Shown: positions 1 to 9,078, counted from the stretch's first letter. The stretch: DNA of 64,000 nucleotides from CBDHHC01 sp965263345 (GCA_965263345.1 CBDHHC010000024.1:868001-932000), one strand, 5' to 3'. The notes: generated by a model from the letters alone, not told the origin. Made by a program: numbers and translations.

Positions 1-3000
1 CAAAAACGCTAAAGCTGCGTCTCTGTCCCGATTTCAACTTTGTTGAAGCAAGAGAGAAATTACACGTTCCACCAGGACAAGCCAATCCTGCTTTCAACGT
101 CTGAGCACCTGGTGTTAGAGCTTTATCCTCAACTTTCAAACTACCAAGATAAGTACCTGGACCAGTATTTTGGACTGTAACCCTATATTCACAACGGAAA
201 TTAGAACCTACAGCCTGACAGATTTGAGGATCGGCTTTCTTTCTCAGTTTAAGATTGGTCTTTTGGCAATACTCCACTGGAATTTTAGCAACAGCCTCAT
301 CCTTATCATCCCCAGCATTGGTATTATTATTCGTACCACCAGCAGCCGTAAGGATTTTTGCTCTATTTTTAATCTTACAATTATAAGATTTTGCGTAATG
401 CAGAGGAACTTTCACCCAGGCAATCAAATCCTTATACTCACCTGCCCCAATCACAGAAAAGCGTTTACAATCATGAGCTGGCGTTACAAGCTTATTACAA
501 GTCCATGAAGGCGATGAAGAGAAAATACCCGTAGTTCCAGGCAAATAACTATCTCTGACGACAACATTTCCTATGTAAGTCCCTGGCCCAGTATTACGAA
601 CACGGACACGATATTTACAATAGAAATTCGTACCAACTCGTAAACATGGATCTGACAAAGCCTTCTTCTCAAGTTTCAAATTCTTAGTCAAAGGTCCCTG
701 ACAAATATGCGCCGGAACTTGAGCGATAGCAGAATCTGAATCATCTCCAGGATTTGTATTTAAGTTGCTCGGACTAGCCGCAGATGTAATCTTAGCAGAA
801 TTCTTAATCTTACAATTATGCGACTTAGCAACGGGTATAGACGTCTTCAACCAGACCCAGAGATTCTTTTCTTGAGATGGAAAAAGAATTGTATTTGGGT
901 GCTTACATTTATAACTTCCCCAAGACGGGTTACAATTCCAAATACCAGGCGCAGATCCTGCAAAGACTGTACCGCTGGCAGGCGTATCTCTGACTTCTAT
1001 TTTGCCATTATAAACACCAGGACCAGTATTCTTAATATTAATCCTGTAACGACAATAAAAATCAGCACCTGATTGCAAACAAGATCCAGGGTTAGCATCT
1101 TTCTTAAGCCTTAGATTTGCCTTTTTCCCGCTAGGACAATTCGCTGCTGGAATAATAGCAGTTGCTTCATCAATGTCATCAAAGAGTTTCGTATTCCATT
1201 GCGTTCCGCCAGGAGCCATGAGAATCTCAGCAATATTTTTGATATGACATTTCGGATATGAAACCGGAACCCGTGCGATTGCAGTAATCACGACACTTTG
1301 CCCAGGCAAGAGTACCGTATTCAGGCGACCGCATCTGTAATTAGCACCACCCACACCCCAACAGTTCCAGCCTGCAGGAGCACTGAAGAACATTTGAGAT
1401 CCGCCAGGGTTTGGAAGCCAGTCCGCAATCAACACTGGACCATTATAAACATCAGGCCCTGTATTTCGAACGCGAATGCGATAACGACAATTCCATTTCC
1501 CAGCCCAAAGAATACATTTCTGAGGATCAGCCCATTTAGCCAATTCTAAATTCGCGCTATATGGAAGTTTTGGGTCAGGCCAGTCTTCTGGAAAATCTTC
1601 AGGAGGACCATCTAAAGGCTCATCAAAACCATAAAGTGGGTCTCCATCATCACCAGTAACAGCAACACCTTCACAAGGTTGCCAGATTTCAACATCACCT
1701 AAATGACCAGCTTTCCCCTCATCATTATATAAACTATCATAATCTATAAAATACGACTTTTGAGGAGGCACATTATTAGGCCGAACCATAGCAACAGTAT
1801 TGCCTTGAATGCCATGAACATCCATTGCAGTTTTTGCAGCTTCATCCCCTGTAGCTTGACTCGATTGTAAACGGCTACCTGTGGACCATAACATCGCATC
1901 ACAAGAGTTGAAATTTGGTTTGCCATTCTTATCATGAGCATAACCAAGTGCAATTCCACCATTTGCTTGATAGTGTTTTGGAACAATACCAATGGCATAT
2001 TCTTCTTTTTCTTTAACCCAACGACTTTCCGTATCTGGATTATCAGGGCTTTCCAAACGGTAACGCGTTACCGAAGACTCTTCAGGTTTGGCAAACTGCG
2101 AATAGTCATAACTTCCTTGAGATACCCCGCGTTGAGCAAGATAAATCCGTCCTGCTTTATCAAAAAGCATATCGGTAATAGGCCCTTTGCCAGGAAGCTC
2201 AGAGGCATCAAACTCCCAACGAATATCATCAGAAAAGCTTCCATCATCACCAATACCGACGGACCAAACCTGAGTTTTATCTAACACAGCATAATATAAC
2301 CGGCCATTATGAATCGCCATGCCATTAACACGCCGCTCGGCTTGCGTATAGCCCCATGTCTCCACATTGAGTGTGTCAAATTCAGGATTTGAAAGATCAA
2401 CAATTTTCCCATCATCTGGCACCTGAGAAAATCCCTTAATCGGACGCCCTGTCACACCATGATCAAAACTGTCTATAACATTACCATCTTGATCAAGACG
2501 ATAGATCAAACCTGTATCAAGATCTGAAACAAAGAATTGTTTGGAAACTTTATCAAAAACTATATCGCCAAGACCTGGACCAGAGTTATTTGGAATCGTC
2601 GCAAAAAGCTTAACCTCACCAGTTTCCCCATTCACCTGCCAGATAGAACCAGCATCGCCTCCAGGACCAAATTGCCCCTCCATCCATTGCGTTTCAGTCT
2701 CACCTTTCTTTGAAGGATCAGCCTTGCCATCCCCATCCCTATCTGGATGTATAATTTGCAAACCATAATAAGAGGTAGCACCAAGATAAATATTCGGTGT
2801 CTTTGCACCCAAACCATCATCAAGCGTAATAGCAAAAACCTGACCTACATCCTTTGCCTTAACAGCAAACTTAGAAGGCGCTTCAACCAGCTTACCATCT
2901 GGATTTACTGATATTGACTGAAGACTTTTAATTTGAGCCGATGCCCCCTCAGTATCTATAAAGAAATTATCATTCGGGTCAGCTCCAGGAGGAAGATCTT

Positions 3001-3247
3001 TATCTAACAGCGTAATCCCAGAAAACCCTGTAATAACAAGATCCCCAGGCTTTAATATTTTTCCGTTTTTTTGGGCAAAAGCGGATGAGATATTTAACAT
3101 TAGAAATGAAAGACATAAACAAAAAAAGACAAAATAAGTAGGATTATAAATCACTCCTACAAAATCACGAGGTATTTCATAATGGCGCTCTGAGTTTGTT
3201 GCTGTCCATTTCGCAGATCCTCGCTCTGATCTATTGATGTGCAACAT
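1..3247 (-). CDS. Large exported beta-propeller protein with DUF11-like repeats (C-terminus beyond window)
   Basis: Open reading frame running off the left edge; at least 1082 residues are visible. Start ATG at 3247 has AAGGA 8 nt upstream. Residues 31-57 are hydrophobic and end in SAFA|Q, a signal peptide with a long charged N-region. Residues ~60-560 are rich in short hydrophobic strands with DGDGKAD- and GNVIDSFD-like turns, which suggests an NHL/PQQ-like beta-propeller. From about residue 563 there are four tandem ~145-residue units (starts ~563, 711, 853, 996; the last is cut by the edge). Each has a core like C-x-YR(I/V)-x-V-x-NTGPG-x-Y and several conserved Cys, as in DUF11/CARDB-type surface adhesin repeats. 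The Cys pairs suggest disulfide-stabilised extracellular domains. Function unknown; a surface or secreted adhesin-like role is inferred. Confidence 0.8.
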   Translation of the reverse strand, partial: MLHINRSERGSAKWTATNSERHYEIPRDFVGVIYNPTYFVFFCLCLSFLMLNISSAFAQKNGKILKPGDLVITGFSGITLLDKDLPPGADPNDNFFIDTEGASAQIKSLQSISVNPDGKLVEAPSKFAVKAKDVGQVFAITLDDGLGAKTPNIYLGATSYYGLQIIHPDRDGDGKADPSKKGETETQWMEGQFGPGGDAGSIWQVNGETGEVKLFATIPNNSGPGLGDIVFDKVSKQFFVSDLDTGLIYRLDQDGNVIDSFDHGVTGRPIKGFSQVPDDGKIVDLSNPEFDTLNVETWGYTQAERRVNGMAIHNGRLYYAVLDKTQVWSVGIGDDGSFSDDIRWEFDASELPGKGPITDMLFDKAGRIYLAQRGVSQGSYDYSQFAKPEESSVTRYRLESPDNPDTESRWVKEKEEYAIGIVPKHYQANGGIALGYAHDKNGKPNFNSCDAMLWSTGSRLQSSQATGDEAAKTAMDVHGIQGNTVAMVRPNNVPPQKSYFIDYDSLYNDEGKAGHLGDVEIWQPCEGVAVTGDDGDPLYGFDEPLDGPPEDFPEDWPDPKLPYSANLELAKWADPQKCILWAGKWNCRYRIRVRNTGPDVYNGPVLIADWLPNPGGSQMFFSAPAGWNCWGVGGANYRCGRLNTVLLPGQSVVITAIARVPVSYPKCHIKNIAEILMAPGGTQWNTKLFDDIDEATAIIPAANCPSGKKANLRLKKDANPGSCLQSGADFYCRYRINIKNTGPGVYNGKIEVRDTPASGTVFAGSAPGIWNCNPSWGSYKCKHPNTILFPSQEKNLWVWLKTSIPVAKSHNCKIKNSAKITSAASPSNLNTNPGDDSDSAIAQVPAHICQGPLTKNLKLEKKALSDPCLRVGTNFYCKYRVRVRNTGPGTYIGNVVVRDSYLPGTTGIFSSSPSWTCNKLVTPAHDCKRFSVIGAGEYKDLIAWVKVPLHYAKSYNCKIKNRAKILTAAGGTNNNTNAGDDKDEAVAKIPVEYCQKTNLKLRKKADPQICQAVGSNFRCEYRVTVQNTGPGTYLGSLKVEDKALTPGAQTLKAGLACPGGTCNFSLASTKLKSGQRRSFSVF

Positions 3248-3529
3248 CACGAATTCCTTTTCGACAAACAAGATAATAATAGCGCGAAGCAGTTCCGCTC
3301 CTTGTATGTCGTCAGACTAATAAAAAAAGTTCAAAAGAATTTCTGTTATCAAAAATATTCTAAATCAATTTGCAGTTTACTTTGTGTTTCATGCGATAAG
3401 AATTTAGGTTAATATACTTATGATGCATGTTTCAGAACTATTTTAAAACATAATTTATCATATCAGTTAGTCTTAAGAATTAGATTTTACACTCAAGATT
3501 ATGATCAATTTTTCAGAACATTTCCTGGA

Positions 3530-4051
3530 TTATTTATTTGGATCTTCAACATCAGTTTCGTATGCATTTTCAATATCTTTTGCGATGATCTCAGCTGCCG
3601 CTTCTAGAAATTTATTGAGTAAAAAATCTGTTGGTCCCATTTCATCAATAACGGAACTTCCATTAGTCTTTTGGTTTAACACCATAGCCCATATTTTCTT
3701 ATCTGGTAGCCAAACAAAACTAAACCTCATAAGAATATCCTGGCTCTCATCAAATTCACCAGGCACAACTCTTTGAGCTTTTTGTCCTCGATAAGTGTAT
3801 TCCTCAACCTTTTGAACGATATCTCTTTTATCCAATTGCACCAGCATATAAAATGGATTTTCAGGGTATATTTCTGCTGATAAATAGTATATTTCATTCA
3901 CTGGATTGTCAGATTCAAGGACTTTTTTGAGACTATAAAATTCTAGTTCAAATTCAGCGATTTGTTTTTGTTTATTTGAATTCTCGGCAGCTCTTTGGAC
4001 TTGTATTTTCTTTCTTTGTAATTCAATTTGCCTTTGTAGATATTGATCCAT
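3530..4051 (-). CDS. Hypothetical cytoplasmic protein, 173 aa
   Basis: Not recognised. The first ~50 residues are Gln/Lys/Arg/Glu-rich and probably form a coiled coil; the rest is a mixed alpha/beta region with no signal peptide, TM helix or obvious catalytic motif. The protein ends in an acidic tail (YETDVEDPNK). It stands alone in AT-rich DNA between the large exported protein, transcribed the same way but 280 bp downstream, and the divergent redoxin gene. The length and lack of competing frames support a real gene. Confidence 0.6.
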   Translation of the reverse strand: MDQYLQRQIELQRKKIQVQRAAENSNKQKQIAEFELEFYSLKKVLESDNPVNEIYYLSAEIYPENPFYMLVQLDKRDIVQKVEEYTYRGQKAQRVVPGEFDESQDILMRFSFVWLPDKKIWAMVLNQKTNGSSVIDEMGPTDFLLNKFLEAAAEIIAKDIENAYETDVEDPNK

Positions 4052-4414
4052 TTTCTATTTATTCCCCCACAAATACACACATAAAATATAATTAAACAAA
4101 CAGAAGAAAATTAATTTGGATAAACTATCCATAATATCATCTTAGAATGAAATTAAATATACCAATAAATAATGCTTATTGATATTAGCTCATAGATTCA
4201 TTTAGGAAAAACCTGTTAATATATGGAAGAATTAAAGTTGTCTTATTTATGTCTATTAAAACATAAAATATTATCTGACTGTCAAAAATGACGTTTTATA
4301 CTAAAGTAAAATTAAAAATCATTTTGCACTTTTCGTAACTAAGACAAAATACTGACAAATTAAGTTATATTGGATACCAGTATGTGCATGACTTAATTTA
4401 AAGGAGCCTCCTCC
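4052..4414. other. AT-rich divergent intergenic region
   Basis: About 360 bp between two divergently transcribed genes. I see no coding frame, tRNA or strong palindrome. It presumably holds both promoters; AAAGGAG at its right end is the ribosome-binding site of the redoxin gene. Confidence 0.5.
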
Positions 4415-5041
4415 ATGAATTACATCAAAAAACTAAGTTCTATGGTATTTCTTGCATTTACAATAATAACCGCATTGGCCATCTCAGCATCTGCGGAACC
4501 AGAAATCGGTAAAACCGCACCACAATTCTCAGTAACCGATACCAATGGAAAATTACAAAACTTAAAAGATTATATTGGTAAAACGGTAGTCCTGGAATGG
4601 ACCAATCATGAATGTCCATTTGTCCGTAAACATTATGGCGCTGAAAATATGCAAGCCCTGCAAAAAGAGGCAACATCAAAAAATATTGTATGGTTATCTA
4701 TCATCTCTTCTGCCCCAGGCCTTCAAGGATATGTTGAGGCAAAAGAAGCAAATAAATTAACAGTTTCCCGAAAAGCCTCTCCAACAGCAGTCATTTTGGA
4801 CCCTGATGGAGAAATCGGCAAAGCCTTTAATGCTACTGCCACTCCTGGTATGTTTATAATCGATAAAACAGGTAAGCTCGTTTATAAAGGCGCTATTGAT
4901 GACAAACCATCTGCGAACCCGGCTGATATTAAAACAGCAAAAAACTATGTTCAGCTTGCTTTAAAAGCTATTGCAGAAGATAAACCAATTGAGAGAGCAA
5001 TTACACGCCCATATGGCTGTAGTGTAAAATATGGCTCCTAA
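4415..5041 (+). CDS. Exported redoxin/thioredoxin-fold protein (AhpC/TSA-like)
   Basis: 208 aa. ATG at 4415 follows AAGGAG at 7-nt spacing. The N-terminal ~27 residues form a Sec signal peptide (ending SASA). The mature part starts with the redoxin signature IGKTAPQFSVTDTNGK. The active-site region is NHECPFVRKHY, a single peroxidatic-type Cys in CPFV rather than a CxxC pair; a second Cys lies in the C-terminal RPYGCSVKY. The pattern fits periplasmic redoxins that work through an N-terminal Cys and a distant resolving Cys, probably a thiol peroxidase or thiol-disulfide protein; the substrate is unknown. Monocistronic, followed by a hairpin at 5054-5078. Confidence 0.85.
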   Translation: MNYIKKLSSMVFLAFTIITALAISASAEPEIGKTAPQFSVTDTNGKLQNLKDYIGKTVVLEWTNHECPFVRKHYGAENMQALQKEATSKNIVWLSIISSAPGLQGYVEAKEANKLTVSRKASPTAVILDPDGEIGKAFNATATPGMFIIDKTGKLVYKGAIDDKPSANPADIKTAKNYVQLALKAIAEDKPIERAITRPYGCSVKYGS

Positions 5042-5053
5042 GCTATATTCTAC

Positions 5054-5078
5054 CAAGCAGGCTTAACGGGCCTGCTTG
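5054..5078 (+). terminator. Hairpin terminator after the redoxin gene
   Basis: Perfect 9-bp stem CAAGCAGGC / GCCTGCTTG with a 7-nt loop, followed by a moderately T-rich tract. It sits 12 bp after the stop codon. Confidence 0.7.
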
Positions 5079-5195
5079 AATTTCCCTTCTTATCTCTATT
5101 CCTAATAAGACTTTCGACTAACCAGTCATTTTAATATATTCATAATATTGAATATATATTATAGTGTTTATTAAATGCAAAATCTGGAGAAACCT

Positions 5196-6188
5196 ATGTT
5201 AGAAGACAAAAAAATTTCTAGAAGAGGAATTTTAAAAACTTGGGGCACTGCCGCAGCTCTTATGGGAGCTGGCTCGTTTATTCACTCCGGTTCACTTCAA
5301 GCAGCAGCCAAAAAACAAACAAAACAAGTCCCAGGCTTTTATCGTTTTACACTTGGAGATTTTGAAATTACTATACTTAGTGATGGATCTTATAGCCTCC
5401 CAACGGATCTTATCGCACGAAATCAGCCACGCGAAATAGTAAAAGCCTATCTCAAATCCAACTATCTTAATACCGAACAGCGTACTTCGCATGTGAACAT
5501 TCCTCTTATTAATACAGGTAAGGAACTCATTCTAGTTGATGTTGGTGGTGGCCCGAATTTCCTATCGGGAGCAGGACAGCTTGTTACAAATATGCAAGCT
5601 TCTGGATACAAGCCAGAAGATGTTGATAAAATCATTTTCACTCATGGCCACCCGGATCACCTTTGGGGATTAATAGATGATTTTGATGAAACTGTTTATC
5701 CTAATGCAGAATATTTTATGTCTGTTAAAGAATGGGACTTCTGGGCAACCAACAAAGCAAAAACTAAACTTCCTGAAAGTTTTCAATCCATGGCAGCAGG
5801 TGCTTCAAGGCGCCTTCCCGTAATTGAAGAAAAAACCAAACAGATAAAATCGGGAACAGAAATCTCACCAGGTATCATGACCATAGACACGGCTGGTCAC
5901 ACACCAGGTCATACATCTTTATTGATTAAATCAGGCTCCGAAAGTTTAATTGTTTCGTCGGATACCCTAACCCACCCATTTATATCTTTTGAACACCCTG
6001 ACTGGTGGCCAAGAACAGATCTGGATACAGAACAGGCAGAAAAGTCGCGTCGTAAAATACTGGAAATGGCGATAACAGATAGAAGTCTTGTGCTTTCCTA
6101 TCACATCTCCTTCCCAGGTTTAGGTAATGTTGCTCGTCAAGGCAAATCCTATCGCTGGGTCCCAGCGACATGGCAATGGCAGATCTGA
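5196..6188 (+). CDS. Tat-exported metallo-beta-lactamase-fold hydrolase
   Basis: 330 aa from ATG 5196. An upstream in-frame ATG at 5175 has no ribosome-binding site, whereas 5196 has GGAG at 6 nt. The N-terminus carries a twin-arginine signal (SRRGILK, then a hydrophobic stretch ending SLQAAA), so it should fold in the cytoplasm with metal and be exported. The metal motif THGHPDHLWG (HxHxDH) is present, followed by the later ligands GHTPGHT and SSDTLTH. This suits a dinuclear-zinc MBL hydrolase of the lactonase/quorum-quenching-like group; the substrate cannot be told. The gene stands alone. Confidence 0.85.
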   Translation: MLEDKKISRRGILKTWGTAAALMGAGSFIHSGSLQAAAKKQTKQVPGFYRFTLGDFEITILSDGSYSLPTDLIARNQPREIVKAYLKSNYLNTEQRTSHVNIPLINTGKELILVDVGGGPNFLSGAGQLVTNMQASGYKPEDVDKIIFTHGHPDHLWGLIDDFDETVYPNAEYFMSVKEWDFWATNKAKTKLPESFQSMAAGASRRLPVIEEKTKQIKSGTEISPGIMTIDTAGHTPGHTSLLIKSGSESLIVSSDTLTHPFISFEHPDWWPRTDLDTEQAEKSRRKILEMAITDRSLVLSYHISFPGLGNVARQGKSYRWVPATWQWQI

Positions 6189-6237
6189 TATGAAATAGAG
6201 TATAACAATTCTAGCGTTTATCCATATACTTTGTGTC

Positions 6238-6657
6238 TCAAATCTTGTCCAATGTCAGCTGATCAAACTCACTATTATAATATTTCTTTAAAGCATCTAA
6301 AAAGAGTTGATTATCATCTGTTGCCTGCGCAAACAAAGTCATTGAAGAACGAAACTTTAGATCATCAGGGAAACTGAGTATGGACTTAATTGGTCTGTCA
6401 CTCAAATTATTAATGATCTCTGTACAGTCTCTCAGCCGAACACCAAGGACAGGATGTGCCAAAAAAGCTTTAGCTTCATCCAGCGAAGAAATTCCATATT
6501 TCTGAGAAGTAACAGTCTGACCCAAACCTTTTAACTGCGGAAAGATAAACCAGATCCAATGTGTCCGTTTATCTCCTGCCCGAAGTTCTGAAAGTACTGT
6601 GTCATAGACAGGGTCTTGCGCATCAATAAAGCGTTGAAGATTATATAGATCGGTCAT
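6238..6657 (-). CDS. DUF1810 family protein
   Basis: 139 aa from ATG 6657 (MTDLYNLQRF), which has AAGGAG at 6-nt spacing. The ATG at 6663 abuts the ribosome-binding site, and the longer frame upstream lacks support. Sequence features typical of DUF1810 are the N-terminal LQRFIDAQ, THWIWFIFPQLKGLG, and the C-terminal DDLKFRSSMTLF. Small soluble protein; the family has no settled biochemical role. Convergent with the MBL hydrolase gene. Confidence 0.85.
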   Translation of the reverse strand: MTDLYNLQRFIDAQDPVYDTVLSELRAGDKRTHWIWFIFPQLKGLGQTVTSQKYGISSLDEAKAFLAHPVLGVRLRDCTEIINNLSDRPIKSILSFPDDLKFRSSMTLFAQATDDNQLFLDALKKYYNSEFDQLTLDKI

Positions 6658-6816
6658 GGTCATCTCCTTTTTCAAAAGAATCTCAAAAAGAATAAGTAAA
6701 GACCATGCCTTTAATAAGACAAAAATATCACCCTTAAGAACATTCAAAATCAAATAAAACATATGTGCAGGATATATCACCCTGCACAATTATGATTGTC
6801 AAATATAACTTCAATA

Positions 6817-7524
6817 TTAAAGTTTCACGATGTGCCAGACGCCACCAACGCCATCACCATTCGTGTCACCTGGTTTTGAATCTCCAGCCCAGTAGTATAA
6901 AGGTTGCCCTTTATAAGCCCACTGTTGCTTGCCATCTTTGCGCAAAACTATACTAAAGTTTTCTTTCGCCTTAGCACCATTACCAACAAAAAATGGAGGC
7001 CAGCTTGTTGCACAGTCAGAGTAACAATTTGAAATGCCATTTTTATCTTTATCAAAAATATAGAGTGTCAAATTTTTCTCATCAGTCAGAAAGTCACTTG
7101 TCTGTACTGCGCCATTTTGCTCAACACCTTGTCCCGGAACAGGATTCTGATTTCTGCCTTGAGCTGCGGCGACATTCTGTTCCTCAACTTCAACAGGAGA
7201 CTGAGCTGCAATATCCGCATTGACTGGTGGCTGTTGCACTGCCTGTCCTCCCGCAATACCACCTGAAGCAATTCCTGGCGCTTTTTTCTTAGAGTAAACT
7301 TTTGTCTTTGGATAATATTTTTTCTTAGGGTAATATTTCTTTTTATAGACCTTTTTCTTGTGATAATATTTTTTCTTATACCCATACCCACCGTGATATC
7401 CGCCATGTCCATACCCATGTCCGTAACCACCTCCATAGCCATAACCACCTGCTTGAGCTGTTACATTTAATAATGCTGTAAGCATAACCAACAACATTCC
7501 AATTAGAGTTATATTCTTCATCAT
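6817..7524 (-). CDS. Secreted protein: Gly/Tyr/His-rich and Lys/Tyr-rich N-half plus a 'secreted repeat' domain
   Basis: 235 aa from ATG 7524 (AAAGG 5 nt upstream; the longest frame begins at TTG). Signal peptide (~25 aa), then a low-complexity GYGYGGGYGHGYGHGG segment, then a run of Lys/Tyr blocks (KKKYYPKKKYYPK). A Gln/Val/Pro linker leads to a C-terminal domain with LTLYIFDKDKNGISNCYSDC, CATSWPPF and PLYYWAGDSKPGDTNGDG. The C-terminal pattern matches the Lipoprotein_15 'secreted repeat' family, often fused to periplasmic redox or surface proteins. His/Tyr-Gly repeats suggest metal binding or cross-linking, but this is inference. A CRP-type site lies upstream at 7656-7671. Confidence 0.8.
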   Translation of the reverse strand: MMKNITLIGMLLVMLTALLNVTAQAGGYGYGGGYGHGYGHGGYHGGYGYKKKYYHKKKVYKKKYYPKKKYYPKTKVYSKKKAPGIASGGIAGGQAVQQPPVNADIAAQSPVEVEEQNVAAAQGRNQNPVPGQGVEQNGAVQTSDFLTDEKNLTLYIFDKDKNGISNCYSDCATSWPPFFVGNGAKAKENFSIVLRKDGKQQWAYKGQPLYYWAGDSKPGDTNGDGVGGVWHIVKL

Positions 7525-7655
7525 CAAAACCTTTCTGGCACTAAAATTATCTGGCTGATCAAACCAGGTTCTATGAAGGCCTTCTGACGATAAATACGTT
7601 ATGGCTTATTATAATATTCCACCCCCGAATTGTTTTAATTCAAAAAGAAAAATTA

Positions 7656-7671
7656 TGTGATAAAGATCACA
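7656..7671. promoter_or_regulatory. CRP/FNR-family type palindrome TGTGATAAAGATCACA
   Basis: Perfect match to TGTGA-N6-TCACA. It lies between the divergent secreted-protein gene (start 7524) and the ArsR operon (start 7788), so it could control either or both. Confidence 0.6.
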
Positions 7672-7728
7672 TCTAACCAGCTGTACCTCTAATGTCTTTT
7701 GGCAATTCCCTCAGCCAAAATATATCAC

Positions 7729-7765
7729 TTGACTTTTATTATTTAACAAATATGTTAATTAACAT
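7729..7765 (+). promoter_or_regulatory. Promoter with overlapping ArsR-type operator
   Basis: TTGACT (7729-7734), a 16-nt spacer and TATGTT (7751-7756) make a sigma70-like promoter. The perfect 14-bp palindrome ATGTTAATTAACAT (7752-7765) covers the -10 element and sits 22 bp before the arsR-family start, which suggests autorepression. Confidence 0.5.
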
Positions 7766-7787
7766 TATTGGTAATTAAGAAGAACTA

Positions 7788-8108
7788 ATGACAGAATTAC
7801 ATCATACATTCGCGGCACTAGGCGACCCAACGAGGTTTGCTATTGTCGAGAGACTATTAAAAGAAGGCGAACTCAGTGCTGGCTGCTTACAAGACAGTGC
7901 AAACATTTCTCCTCCAGCTATTTCGCGTCACCTAAAAGTACTTCGCAAAGCCGGAGTGATCTCCCAGCGCATAGACAAACAACGACGCATCTATTCAGTC
8001 AGTCCTGATATCGTAAGAAGTATCAATACCTGGACTATGAATCATCAGAAATTCTGGTCAAACAGCTTAGATCGCTTAGAAGCAGCCTTATTGAAGGAAA
8101 CAAAATAA
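7788..8108 (+). CDS. ArsR-family transcriptional regulator
   Basis: 106 aa. Winged-helix repressor with the ArsR hallmarks ALGDPTRFAIVERLL and the recognition helix region SPPAISRHLKVLRKAGVI, followed by a beta-wing (RRIYSV). There is no obvious Cys metal site of the arsenic type (only one Cys, C35), so it belongs to the organic-signal or protein-partner ArsR branch commonly paired with SRPBCC proteins. First gene of a three-gene operon; one base separates it from the next gene. A palindrome over its promoter suggests autoregulation. Confidence 0.9.
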   Translation: MTELHHTFAALGDPTRFAIVERLLKEGELSAGCLQDSANISPPAISRHLKVLRKAGVISQRIDKQRRIYSVSPDIVRSINTWTMNHQKFWSNSLDRLEAALLKETK

Positions 8109-8109
8109 A

Positions 8110-8541
8110 ATGGCCGAGCTAAAACTTGAACGCGTATTTGCAGCATCACCAGAAACAGTATTCGCTTATGTCACAAAAACAGAACATCTTTTAAAATGGT
8201 GGGGGCATGAAGGCTTTGAACTCATCGAACATAACCTGAACTTTTCTGAGCCTGGCCCTTGGGCCTCAGTATTAGCAAATGCAGAAGGGCAACGTTACAA
8301 AATGACAGGAAGCGTCACCAGTATCAATCCTCCTAACTCCGTTGAATTCACATGGGGTTGGCATGATGAAAATGACCAGCGTGGCCATGAAAGCAGTGTG
8401 CGTTTTGAACTTAAACCAAACGATGTAGGTGGAACGATATTTACCCTACTACATACAAATCTACCAGATGAAGATACAGCAAACAGCCATGCCGATGGTT
8501 GGGCATCTGCACTGAGAAACCTTAAAAAACTTCCAATATAA
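8110..8541 (+). CDS. SRPBCC/AHSA1-family protein
   Basis: 143 aa. N-terminal FAASPETVFAYVTKTEHLLKW and the central GSVTSINPPNSVEFTW identify a START-like SRPBCC fold of the Aha1-C (AHSA1) type, a hydrophobic-ligand-binding cavity protein. It starts 1 nt after the ArsR-family stop codon (ribosome-binding site AAGGAAA inside the upstream gene), so the two are translationally coupled. ArsR-SRPBCC pairs are common in proteobacteria; the ligand is unknown. Confidence 0.88.
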   Translation: MAELKLERVFAASPETVFAYVTKTEHLLKWWGHEGFELIEHNLNFSEPGPWASVLANAEGQRYKMTGSVTSINPPNSVEFTWGWHDENDQRGHESSVRFELKPNDVGGTIFTLLHTNLPDEDTANSHADGWASALRNLKKLPI

Positions 8542-8565
8542 TTCAAACTTTAGGAGGAAAATAAA

Positions 8566-8877
8566 ATGCCTAAATTTATTTATGCCTTTCATGGAGGAAG
8601 CAAACCCGAAACACCAGAAGAAGGGGTACGTGTCATGGCTGCATGGCAGACTTGGTTAGAAGCCCTCGGTTCAGTTGTCGTGGATCCAGGCCATCCGGCA
8701 GGCATGTCAAAAACTGTCACCCAAGAGGGTATCATCGATAATGGTGGATCAAATCCAATTTCTGGCTATACACTTGTTAGAGTAGAAACAATGGAAGCAG
8801 CTTTAGAATTGACCAAAGGATGTCCAATCTTTGAGTCTGGTGGAACAGTTGAGGTTGCTGAAGCAGTTGAGATGTAA
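8566..8877 (+). CDS. YCII-family protein
   Basis: 103 aa, preceded by AGGAGG at 8-nt spacing. Begins MPKFIYAFHGG and has a ferredoxin-like alpha/beta pattern ending in GGTVEVAEAVEM, as in YCII/DGPF-related proteins that often sit with ArsR and SRPBCC genes. Third gene of the operon, 24 bp after the SRPBCC gene. Enzymatic role unproven in the family. Confidence 0.8.
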   Translation: MPKFIYAFHGGSKPETPEEGVRVMAAWQTWLEALGSVVVDPGHPAGMSKTVTQEGIIDNGGSNPISGYTLVRVETMEAALELTKGCPIFESGGTVEVAEAVEM

Positions 8878-8892
8878 AAAACAATACAACCG

Positions 8893-8915
8893 GGGCTAGG
8901 TATCTCGCCTAGTCC
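8893..8915 (+). terminator. Weak hairpin after the ArsR-SRPBCC-YCII operon
   Basis: GGGCTAGG / CCTAGTCC stem (8 bp with one G-U pair) and a 7-nt loop, 15 bp after the stop codon. It has no clear T-run, so it may only protect the mRNA end. Confidence 0.4.
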
Positions 8916-9078
8916 TCTATCACCTTGCCTAAATATCCCAGTTATAAAAAATCCCATAAAATTGAAAAATAACCAAATAAATCAATTTACTATAATTTCA
9001 AGTTAATTTCTCGTCACATTTCCGCCACATTAGACCATTGTCTAGCTTCAAAATTATTATGGCAAAATTAATATTTAC

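Noticed and set aside
170..1549. Plus-strand open frames of 83-112 codons near the left end
   Set aside because: They lie opposite the continuous minus-strand frame of the large exported protein, and their composition and lack of ribosome-binding sites mark them as shadows.
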